Shown: positions 1 through 9,246 of the stretch, in pieces
Numbering within the stretch: position 1 is the first letter of the stretch
Layout: every line of letters begins with the position of its first letter
Origin: Ancylostoma caninum
Lineage: Eukaryota; Nematoda; Chromadorea; Rhabditida; Ancylostomatidae
Reading direction: 5' to 3'
DNA: 64,000 bases
Assembly (NCBI GenBank): GCA_037903475.1
Contig: JBAJFG010000002.1
Location: 1,984,001 to 2,048,000, forward strand
The notes under the pieces: generated by a model
Seen by the model: only the letters and a program-made list of their open reading frames with translations
What the model was told of the DNA's origin: nothing
Database searches by the model: none
Position numbers and translations under genes: made by a program

Positions 1-1
1 C

Positions 2-824
2 AGAGATGGAGATCAATTTGGAAAATTCCGTAATCATCCGAAGCATCCGGTAAAGCTTCACGTGTGGGGAGGAATTTCTTGTCGCGGGGCGACACAAATT
101 GCCATATATTCCAGCAAAACTCGCATGAACAGCGAGTATTATTGCCGTATCATAGATCGCCTCTACTTGTCATTTCAATCCAATCGATACAAAGGTACCT
201 TTACCTGTTTAATTAAATGCTTTTTAAAATAATTCTTTCTCCACCAAATCAGGTTTCACTCGTCACGTGCAAGACAACGCGCCTCCACATATCAGCTCAT
301 ACACAGGACAGAAATTGCAAGATTGGGATGTACGACTCCCGAAATGGCCAGCTGAATCCCCAGATGTAAACCCAATTGAGTTGTACTGGGGTGACATGAA
401 AAATTGTATTAGGTGTCGCAATCTTCCCGCTTTCACTTTTCGAGACTTAATTTTCTTATGAATTTTACATGAAACTGAATTCTTGCTGGTCTGGTGATTT
501 CCACTCATTCTTCTTGTGAAACAGGAATTTCTTGCAAATTCATAAGACGTTCCGCTGCTATCACCCATTACTAATTAGAATTCTCTTCTAATTATTTCAA
601 TATTAGGGAATTTTTGAATGTTTTTTAGAAGACGCGGCGTTCGTACCTTAGATTAGTTAAAGGCTGCCATCTTGGAGTACTGGGAACGATTAACACCTGA
701 GGCTTATGACAAGTACATAATTTGTATAAAAAGACGCCTTCGGCTGATTGTTAAGCGACGTGGAGGGAATATCATCGAAGGGCATGAAACGTCGGCTGAC
801 TTCGAGGAAGATGACTCTGATTGA
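2..824 (+). pseudogene. Tc1-type transposase, 3' part, with introns
   Basis: This is the catalytic C-terminal half of a Tc1/mariner DDE transposase, which would cut and paste a DNA transposon. The 5' end lies outside the window. Three coding blocks are seen: 2-194, 253-446 and 657-824, ending in TGA at 822-824. Block 1 carries the WGG(I)S core. Block 2 has QDNAPPH and then SPDxNPIE, with 34 residues between D and E, which is the DD34E spacing of Tc1. Block 3 begins KAAILEYWERL and ends in an acidic tail. The intron at 195-252 is canonical GT-AG and phase 1. The gap at 447-656 joins the two blocks in phase but begins TTAATT, so the donor appears to be mutated from GTAATT. The copy may therefore be dead. 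Introns are unusual in such transposases. Family assignment is firm; activity is doubtful. Confidence 0.85.
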
Positions 825-2590
825 AATGTAGTCTCAGGTTGCGTTCTTTTAAATTTTTATTGTTTGTGCTTTTTTTTTTGGGGTTTCGCGATGAATTATT
901 AGCTAGAATATATAGACATCTGTTTAGACACAGTTATTTAAATGAATGTTTTTTTCCTATTGCATTTGTCACTCCACCAAATTCGTCTACACACCTGTGA
1001 AAATGATCTAGAAAAATTGTGTGTATATTCTATAGAAATGATAATAACGTTGGTTATTACACGTACAATGATGTAGAACACCATATCGCCCTATGTTGCC
1101 TTGGGCAGACCTGGTCTGCCCCAACCGAGGTGCGATGAATAGCCGGGCCAAGAGATTTAGCGGGAAATGAGAGGTATCGGGAAAAACCGGAAAAATTCAC
1201 GATCCATTATATAACACGTGTCGAAGACCGAATTCAGAAGAACTTTCCGAAATCCGTGTAATTTCTGAAAACACTGTCCTCATAATTCAAGAACTAGCAA
1301 AAATGCTGGAAGGTGTCAGGTTCGTGGTCCCATTGTGGGCAACTGGGACGAGTTACACCTTCATGAATCTGTGGAATCATAGTACTCTCCGTGTGAAAAC
1401 ATAGTGAAACCAAACCCTTCAGTGTTCTCCCACATTCATGTTGAGCATCCGCAAATCTGGGTGATTCACTGAAAGTCGTTATAAAATTACGAAAATCGCA
1501 GACTTTGCCTACCTGCTTTTCATTCATTGGTACTCCTAAACAATCACCATTCTCACCAATGTGAGTGCAGAAACTACTGAGTAGCTCTTTCAAGAAAAGT
1601 CTCGAATTCACAGGTTCCGCCTGGTTTCAGAGAAGCTCAAAGTGAGTGACATCACCATTTTTGAGCTTTATTGAAATTTTGCCTTTGTTGTCTGAATAAA
1701 GGCTTGAAGATGGGTCAAAGCACTGTTTTTATTTGCTTTCGCTGGGAAAAACGTTCGGACAGATTCATATCTTGTGCGGTGGTCCCAACTGTGCCCCAAG
1801 GCAATGATTAAGGCCCAGAGGGGTTTTCATTTGCGTTGCGGCTTATTTTAACCTCATTTAGCAATGAGCAGGTTATTTGAATATTTGGATAGATCTCGAA
1901 ACTTCCTATCTAAATTTTTTTCAAGAAATATACCATTCAAGTCGAGTTGCGACAAGGCGACGGTGAGCAACAGTGCCACACCGTCACTCACCGTCGGTTT
2001 TTCAATGTTCATGCCGAGTATTGTATATGCCTCATACTCGTGATTATGTATTACCAGTCTGGCCGTCCGGCTGACGCCAGACTGGTAGCGAGCATTAATT
2101 CATCTCATATCCACACTAATATAACTTATAACTTATTGTCCAATTCAGTTTCCTAATGGAAAACCAACTCGGAATGTAGCATTATATTGTTTTCTCCTGC
2201 TGTCTTTACTCTACGCCAGTGGACCCTGTACAGAGTAGTAACGTCCCGTCTTGGTGCGCAATAAGTTATCGATTGACATATTTTCCACCGATTTACCGTG
2301 GAATGATGACAGAGAATGATTACCATTTCTTACACGTTATTGTTGGTAAAGCGATGAAAGTTGGTTTCAGTAAATAAAGGATTATGATGACGACGAACGG
2401 TTAGGCACAAATGAGATTGGTGAACACAGGAGTGGTTTTAATGCTGAACAAAGGGCAAAAATGCACATGATTCATCTACTACAGGGGGCCATTGTTAAAC
2501 ATTACCACTGTTGGGATGCGATACCGCTCTCACTTGATGGAGGACTCGTCTTGTAGTGTTTCATCGCTAATTGGCTCAGCAGCAACAGTG
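825..2590. other. Intergenic, no gene seen
   Basis: I see no family-level coding signal here. Short open frames occur on both strands but lack splice context and domain signatures. A small palindrome around GGCAGACCTGGTCTGCC lies near 1106-1122. A 10-bp perfect stem (CCAGTCTGGC / GCCAGACTGG) lies at 2054-2085. Confidence 0.6.
2053..2072 (+). repeat. Short dispersed repeat, copy 1
   Basis: The 20-mer ACCAGTCTGGCCGTCCGGCT occurs here and again at 3306-3325, each time followed by a near-palindromic continuation. In this copy it forms the left side of a hairpin with a 10-bp stem. It may be the end of a small mobile element, but no second terminus was identified. Confidence 0.55.
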
Positions 2591-2595
2591 CGCCC

Positions 2596-2835
2596 GACTC
2601 CCCCACTTCTGAAAGTCGGCGCACCCTTACCACACGGAGGGACCTGTTTAAAGGCGTCCGCGCACTTCTGGGCGCCGGCGCACCCTTATCACAGTAGTGG
2701 ACCCGTCTCCTCCACTTCTGGGCGCCGGCGCGCCCTTATCACAGTAGTGGACCCATCTCCTTCACTTTTGGGCGCCGGTGCACCCTTATCACAACAGTGG
2801 ACCCGTCCCCCCACTTCTGGGCGCCGGCGCAGCCC
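2596..2835 (+). repeat. Minisatellite sub-array, ~50-bp period
   Basis: Four to five degenerate units of about 50 bp share the core GCGCCGGCGCACCCTTATCA with the larger array downstream. They lack the roughly 9-bp CTCCAGGCG segment present in every unit of that array. Units differ from one another by several substitutions, so this looks like an older, unhomogenised relative of the 59-bp array. Confidence 0.8.
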
Positions 2836-3007
2836 TTCTGTATTGACTCCATCGACGGACCCGTTGCACATTATCCAACCTTCTCCTCGATCTCATCCCT
2901 ACCCAACTCAACCATACCACACCCGTTCCTAGGCTTTAATATGATCTCACAATCACGATCACTGACCAATTGTAGAATTTCGTAACGGTCTGACCCACAT
3001 ATTGTCG

Positions 3008-3257
3008 TTGTCACCGCGGAACAAACGTCTGCAGCAGCACGGGCACGGCGGAGGCCGCTGCGCAGCTGCGGCGCAACACCGCCGCGAGGCTGTTGCGGGC
3101 GGCGTGGCGGGCATTTTGCCAGCTTTGCCAGCCTGCTGATTTATCGATTACTTTATTGCCGCCGGATTTCCTCTGTCTTTGTTCGTTTTTCTTAGAGTTT
3201 TTCACATTTTCTTTTCTGTCTCGTTGATTTTTCATCCATTCCAGGCCAGAAGGGATG
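3008..3257 (-). repeat. Left arm of long inverted repeat
   Basis: This is the reverse-complement partner of 5993-6246, with indels and many substitutions. The GC-rich inner part contains nested palindromes (GCCGCTGCGCAGCTGCGGC) that would fold on their own. Confidence 0.8.
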
Positions 3258-3716
3258 TTGAGCTAACATCACTTTATCATGCAACCCATTTATGTTTATT
3301 TATGAACCAGTCTGGCCGTCCGGCTAACGCCGGACTTCCAGACTTCTGTTAGTGCTCGCTTCGCTCGCATACTGCACGTTGAAAGCAAACACGAAAGTGT
3401 AAATGGACTGATTAAATCTGTTCTATCGCTCTCCTGAGAAACCCTTGATCCCGTAGGGGGTAGCTCCCCCCATAACGGAGATATGCTCTTCCATATGAGC
3501 GAATTTAGTGGCCGTGAAGAACTGAGTGTAACCAATTCAGTGCAAATGTTATCTTGAAATGATTTAGGCTCAACTGGTTGTTGTGGTAATTCAAGTGATA
3601 AGGGTCCACCGGTGTATATAAACGGAAAGGAAGGAGTGGTTCATTCAGACACAAACGGAATGGGAAGAGAACACGGATACGAAAGGAAACAATGTACATC
3701 TAGGTGATTTAGGTAG

Positions 3717-5470
3717 GACTCCAGGCGTTTCCCCACTTATGGACGCCGGCGCACCCTTATCACACCGTTGGACCCGACTCCAGGCGTTTCCCCACTTATG
3801 GACGCCGGCGCACCCTTATCACGCCGTTGGACCTGAATCCAGGTGTTCCACCACTTTTGGACGCCGGCGCACTCTTATCACACCGTTGGACCCGACTCCA
3901 GGCGTTTCCCACTTATGGACGCCGGCGCACCCTTATCACACCGTTGGACCCGCCGTTGGACGCCGGCGCATCCTTATCACACCGTTGGACCCGACTCCAG
4001 GCGTTTCCCCACTTTTGGACGCCGGCGCACCCTTATGACACCGTTGGACCCGACTCCAGGCGTTTCCCCACTTATGGACGCCGGCGCATCCTTATCACAC
4101 CGTTGGACCCGACTCCAGGCGTTTCCCCACTTTTGGACGCCGGCGCACCCTTATCACACCGTTGGACCCGACTCCAGGCGTTTCCCCACTTATGGACGCC
4201 GGCGCATCCGTTACACTTATCACACCGTTGGACCCGACTCCAGGCGTTTCCCCACTTATGGACGCCGGCGCACCCTTATCACACCGTTGGACCCGACTCC
4301 AGGCGTTTCCCCACTTATGGACGCCGGCGTTTCCCCACTTATGGACGCCGGCGCACCTTTATCACACCGTCGGACCCGACTCCAGGCGTTTCCCCACTTA
4401 TGGACGCCGGCGCATCCTTATCACACCGTTGGACCCGACTCCAGGCGTTTCCCCACTTATGGACGCCGGCGCACCCTTATCACACCGTTGGACCCGACTC
4501 CAGGCGTTTCCCCACTTATGGACGCCGGCGCATCCTTATCACACCGTTGGACCCGACTCCAGGCGTTTCCCCACTTATGGACGCCGGCGCACCCTTATCA
4601 CACCGTTGGACCCGACTCCAGGCGTTTCCCCACTTATGGACGCCGGCGCACCCTTATCACACCGTTGGACCCGACTCCAGGCGTTTCCCCACTTTTGGAC
4701 GCCGGCGCACCCTTATCACACCGTTGGACCCGACTCCAGGCGTTTCCCACACTTTTGGACGCCGGCGCACCCTTATCACACCGTTGGACCCGACTCCAGG
4801 CGTTTCCCCACTTATGGACGCCGGCGCACCCTTATCACACCGTTGGACCCGACTCCAGGCGTTTCCCCACTTATGGACGCCGGCGCACCCTTATCACACC
4901 GTTGGACCCGACTCCAGGCGTTTCCCCACTTATGGACGCCGGCGCACCCTTATCACACCGTTGGACCCGACTCCAGGCGTTTCCCCACTTATGGACGCCG
5001 GCGCACCCTTATCACACCGTTGGACCCGACTCCAGGCGTTTCCCCACTTATGGACGCCGGCGCACCCTTATCACACCGTTGGACCCGACTCCAGGCGTTT
5101 CCCCACTTTGGACGCCGGCGCACTTATTATGGACCCGACTCCAGGCGCACGACGCGCACCCTTATCACACCGTTGGACCCGACTCCAGGCGTTTCCCCAC
5201 TTATGGACGCCGGCGCACCCTTATCACACCGTTGGACCCGACTCCAGGCGTTTCCCCACTTTGGACGCCGGCGCACCCTTATCACACCGTTGGACCCGAC
5301 TCCAGGCGTTTCCCCACTTATGGACGCCGGCGCACCCTTATCACACCGTTGGACCCGACTCCAGGCGTTTCCCCACGTATGGACGCCGGCGCACCCTTAT
5401 CACCCCGTTGGACCCGACTCCAGGCGTTTCCCCACTTATGGACGCCGGCGCACTCTTACAGCAACAGTGG
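3717..5470 (+). repeat. 59-bp minisatellite, about 29 copies
   Basis: Units of 59 bp run head to tail, with the core GGACGCCGGCGCACCCTTAT followed by CACACCGTTGGACCCG and then ACTCCAGGCGTTTCCCC. Central units are nearly identical. A few are truncated (near 3950, 4325 and 5120) and some differ by one base (for example TTATGG/TTTTGG). Edge units drift towards the AACAGTGGAC variant of the 50-bp sub-array upstream, as expected of unequal exchange. Because 59 is not a multiple of 3 and the unit has no stop in any forward frame, three overlapping frames of 440-570 codons stay open. They are not genes. Confidence 0.97.
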
Positions 5471-5528
5471 ACTCGGTGTAGAACATTTTCTTCACTCTAG
5501 GCCACGCCCTCGAATTTCGTTTCACACT

Positions 5529-5558
5529 GACACACACACACACACGCACACACACACG
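5529..5558. repeat. CA microsatellite
   Basis: A CA dinucleotide tract with one CG interruption lies just outside the minisatellite and inside the inverted arms. Confidence 0.9.
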
Positions 5559-5594
5559 TGACAGACTAAGCCCTTTATTATAAGTCATGATGTT
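5552..5594 (+). repeat. Direct repeat, copy 1 of 2
   Basis: A roughly 40-bp segment containing AGACTAAGCCC and TTATAAGTCATGAT recurs in direct orientation at about 6273-6313. The second copy lies just outside the right inverted arm. The pair therefore brackets the 5.6-6.25 kb segment and suggests it was inserted or duplicated as a unit. Confidence 0.75.
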
Positions 5595-5992
5595 TGCTGG
5601 TATCAAGTCACGATCCAAAGCACAAATACGCATAGAAATTTCAATCCACCTTCATTCGACTTCATCTCACCGAAGGCAAGATCTAAGCGATTGTCTTATT
5701 CACTCCTATTATCTTATCTATCTGTTATCAAAAATTCAATTATCTATAAGAATGAACACAGCACTGAGAAATGGATTTGTTGTCCTATAAAACACTTCCA
5801 AGCAGAAAATTTCTGGTGCAACTATGTCGATTATGTTGAATTCCGACGAATGCAAAAGAAAGAAGTTTTAGAGATCATCAACAGTGACATTCTAATGCTA
5901 TGTCAAATTTTGAAAACAATGAATAGACAAAATATCTCACAAGGAGCTGCAAAAAGTCAAAAAGTAAAAGTTGCCATCGTTCTTCATTTCTT

Positions 5993-6246
5993 CATTCCTT
6001 CTAGCCTGGAAAAGATGAAAAATCAACGAGACAGGGAAGGAAATGTAAAAAAAAAACCTGAAGAAAAACGGACAAAAATGGCGGAAAACCGGCCGCAATG
6101 AAGTAATCTATAAATCGGCTTGCTGCCAAGGCTGGCAAAATGCCCGCCACGCCGCCCGCAACAGCCTCGCGGCGGTGTTGCGCCGCGGATGCGCGGCGGT
6201 CTCCGCCGTGGCCGCGCTGCTGCAGACGTTTGTTCCGTGGTGACAA
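5993..6246 (+). repeat. Right arm of long inverted repeat
   Basis: This arm is the inverted partner of 3008-3257. It is AT-rich at its inner end (GATGAAAAATCAACGAGACA) and GC-rich near its outer end. Confidence 0.8.
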
Positions 6247-6911
6247 AGACTATACATACTTACTTACTGACGCACACGTAAGCAGACTAAGCCCGTCATT
6301 ATAAGTCATGATAATGGTACGAAACCCGGTAAATTTTATTCCTTTGATGGAATAGAAAGAACATATAGAGGATCTACGCCACCAATTCTTCAAAATAATG
6401 AATTCGACAGATTCCACTTATCTCTATTTTCAGTCTCGAATATACTTTAGTGTTCTTCATATTTTTTGATGTTTAAATCATGCAGCGACACCATAACGTG
6501 TGTAAGAACCAAAAATTTTGCAAATTCGTTGAACATTGCAATAATAATTTCATGTCCTCAAGACCGAAGTTCCCTCTCGGAAGGTCTATTTCATTTTTTG
6601 CGGAATCTTTGCTGTCTTGGCGCCCACTGCCTTACAAAATCAAGGCAGTTGTTAGAGTGATCAGAATGAGGTAGTAAGTTCTGGGAAAGTAGATGAAATC
6701 AACAAAAACGATATCATTGCGCAAAACTCGCTCACATTATCCGTGTCCTTCACTGACAATAATCTCTTGTATGTGCTAGTTTCCAGAAATAATGTTTTTT
6801 TTTCGACTTGGGGATCGCTAGTGGGTGCCACATGGTATAATTATCAATTTTTTCACCTGCCGCTAGTGAGCAAAAGTAGAGAAGTTGAAATTATGCAAAG
6901 TCCTCGTTCTA
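6247..6911. other. Intergenic, no gene seen
   Basis: Apart from the second copy of the direct repeat at about 6273-6313, I see no gene, repeat or regulatory signal here. Short open frames lack family resemblance. Confidence 0.55.
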
Positions 6912-7141
6912 GCCCGATGGTGGAGCAATATATGACGCTGCCAACTAATTTGTCCGCGTAAAAATGCAAGTTGGGAATGAATGGCCACAATCCGGACCGT
7001 TCGGGGCATGGCACAGTGAAAATGAAATGGTGGCATAACTGGAAGCATTCGGATTCTGCCATTCATTCTCTACTTTGCATTTTTGCGAGGACAAATTAGT
7101 TGGCAACGTTATATATGGTATGGCCCGATGGTGGAACAATA
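6912..7141. mobile_element. Small hairpin element (MITE-like)
   Basis: Inverted arms of about 57 bp lie at roughly 6929-6985 and 7058-7114; both contain GCCAACTAATTTGTCC when read from the same end. A loop of about 72 bp separates them. A direct repeat containing CCCGATGGTGGA(A/G)CAATAT flanks the structure at 6912-6930 and 7123-7141. No protein is encoded. Confidence 0.7.
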
Positions 7142-7150
7142 TGTATGATA

Positions 7151-8190
7151 TGGACTGCTCTTGGCTATAGAAAACTGTTGTTCTAAAGTAATCTGCTTAC
7201 TTGGATGCACGATTCCTAAGGGAACACCGCCATGTTGATAAAGTACATAAATCCCCTTACACTATGGGTCCTTTGAAACCAGAACCATCTGCTTTTGGTG
7301 AGCCGCTGCCGAGCTTTTTCTGGTATTGCTACCGCGCGAAAGGAACAGCTGAGAGGGCGGTCCTTGCATGGGAAGGCGGAGGACGATGGCAGCGTAGAGC
7401 AGACACGAGGGTATTCCGCTTCAGGCGAATATCGATAGGGGAGCCCGAGCCGCCAAGGAACGCAGACGCAGAGCAGCCAACCGCTGGCAGCACGACAGCA
7501 ATCGAATTAGCATACTAGTCGATATTCTCATCTTCCTTTGTTTCCTCCAGCGATGCCTGTTTACAGGAGTCGGACAAGCCGGTGGGACATCCTGCTGATC
7601 AGGTATGAAGAGGACTTGCCACGTGTTGTGTTGAATTCCGCTGCAACTCTTTCCGTTCTCTCAAATTGGATCCGGCGATTGTTTTGGAATCTGCTTTTTT
7701 ACCTTCTATCGAGTTTTTTTGGAGGTTTCCAGAGTCAAAGCTAAGATCTATGGAGCCACGTTTGGGGAATGGCTCACAAGCTAGTTCTACGCAGCTAGTT
7801 TCTCCTTTTACTTGCGAGCGTTTTTGGATTTCCTTAGCTGCGGACATTTTTGGCGCTGGGGACACAATGCCAGTGTACCCTTGCTGGACTGCAATCCACA
7901 ACTACTTCATAACGTTGTTAGAGCGTAAAAAATCGCGAGCCATTTTACTTCGATGCCTGATTCTAATTTCTATTTAAAAGCATATGGACAAGGGGATCAA
8001 AATGATGGGATGTCGCTTGTTATTGCTCTATAACTCAACAGTTAAGACCATGAATAACCCTGAGAAATGTCATCTAGAACAACTGACAAGTTTGAACCGC
8101 ACTTAGCTTTGTCGGTGAACCTAGCGGTTGGGGACATTTTTTTGTATTCAACACTATTATTACCATTGTTGAAGAATTGAAAGTTAAATT
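7151..8190. other. GC-richer stretch, no supported gene
   Basis: 7230-7600 is clearly richer in G+C than its surroundings and contains an open frame of 105 codons on the plus strand (7201-7518) with no recognisable domain. It could be part of a promoter or 5' exon of the downstream ELAPOR gene or a repeat. Nothing in the sequence decides this. Confidence 0.35.
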
Positions 8191-8194
8191 AAAC

Positions 8195-8268
8195 TATTAT
8201 TTCATTATTATTATTATTATTATTATTTCATTATTATTATTATTATTATTTCATTATTAATATTATTG
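8195..8268. repeat. ATT trinucleotide microsatellite
   Basis: Runs of ATT are interrupted by TTTCATT at roughly regular intervals. Confidence 0.9.
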
Positions 8269-9066
8269 ACATTACTATTTCATTATTACTTTTCGGTATT
8301 TATTTTTGCCTAAAACATCGAAATCCTCGAGATTTCTCAACAAATATCGGAAATATTCGTTTTCTTTTGAAGGGACTCACGGATGCTTTACTGTTTGTTC
8401 TCTTATAACTAAAATTCGTTGAAGTCAACCAAGCGCTCTCATAATGTCCTATGGTAGTCTGAAAGCCGAAATTTTAAATAATTACATTCAACTGTGTGTT
8501 GCTTTTCTTTCTGGAAAACAGTTGAGTAGCGGCTGCTTTTTTTCATGCTCACTTTTTGTTTCCTATAAGGATGCAGCGTTTTCAGTAGTGCACTTCTGCC
8601 TTTCGAGCATGTTTTCTACTGAATTATTACCTGAAAAATTAAGAGGAAATTGGCAAAAGAACACAATGTGTTTTTTCCTTCAAAAAAAAAAAAGGAAGTC
8701 AGGAAGGAAAGCAAGCAATGACTGGAGGTCTTCTGATTCTTTATGGGTTGTATAGTTGCAGAAGTGGTGCTTAGTACAGTACACTTGCGCAATGTATGGC
8801 ACAAAATAAAAGTTTTTCTTACAATACAAAGCTGTAACGACGACATCCGAATGTGGACCACACAAAGCAGCTGAATAGAATATATAGAATATCATACTAT
8901 GTCAAAAGCAACGGCAAATTCGATGTAGGAAAATTAGTTGTAGAACCCACCCCTATACAAGTGCTAGTCAACATTCTTCATCTAAAATTCAGGAAAATTT
9001 AAGTTTTTCTGGCGAAGAAACGGAGGAATTCATTCCCTTTCTGCTGTAATATACACATTTGCCTTG
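8269..9066. other. Intergenic, no gene seen
   Basis: The sequence is AT-rich and unique-looking, with homopolymer A and T tracts. I see no coding exon or repeat that I can support. Confidence 0.5.
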
Positions 9067-9236
9067 ATTCGACCTTCGAATAACCACTGCTTGAGTGGAT
9101 CGAGTTTCGAGTCAGTGCTGATGTCGAATCCTTTGATGACTCGACGAGATCCGTGATATCGATTGACTGAAAAAGAACAAAAGCATGGATTATTCGACTG
9201 ACTCGATGTCGACATTTCGATATCGAGTCAAATATC
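9067..9236. promoter_or_regulatory. TCGA-rich cluster upstream of ELAPOR-like gene
   Basis: The tetranucleotide TCGA occurs twelve times in about 170 bp, often as GACTCGA or TCGAGTC, in an otherwise AT-rich context. It ends about 10 bp before the earliest possible ATG of the ELAPOR-like gene and about 60 bp before its first clear exon. It may be a cis-regulatory cluster or the remains of a degenerate palindrome. No function is demonstrated. Confidence 0.35.
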
Positions 9237-9246
9237 TACTGTATAG

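Larger units (their letters stand above)
3008..6246. mobile_element. Composite foldback-like element with long inverted arms
   Basis: Two imperfect inverted arms of about 250 bp face each other at 3008-3257 and 5993-6246. The outermost conserved bases are TTGTCACC on the left and GGTGACAA on the right. The arms share the GC-rich block around AACAAACGTCTGCAGCAGC and an outer-to-inner order that continues into CCAGGCCAGAAGG. Between them lie a 59-bp minisatellite array, a CA microsatellite and about 400 bp of unique sequence. No transposase is visible. A target duplication is not clear, although the match can be extended weakly outward to a TA. It could be a non-autonomous foldback transposon or an inverted pair of one dispersed repeat flanking an unrelated satellite. 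Confidence 0.6.

Noticed and set aside
3827..5561. Long open frames of 439-572 codons on the plus strand
   Set aside because: They are three rotations of the same 59-bp minisatellite with no splice or start context. Openness comes from the repeat unit lacking stops.
7201..7518. 105-codon GC-rich open frame upstream of the ELAPOR-like gene
   Set aside because: No family match and no splice path to the first ELAPOR exon could be shown. It is noted only as a GC-rich stretch.
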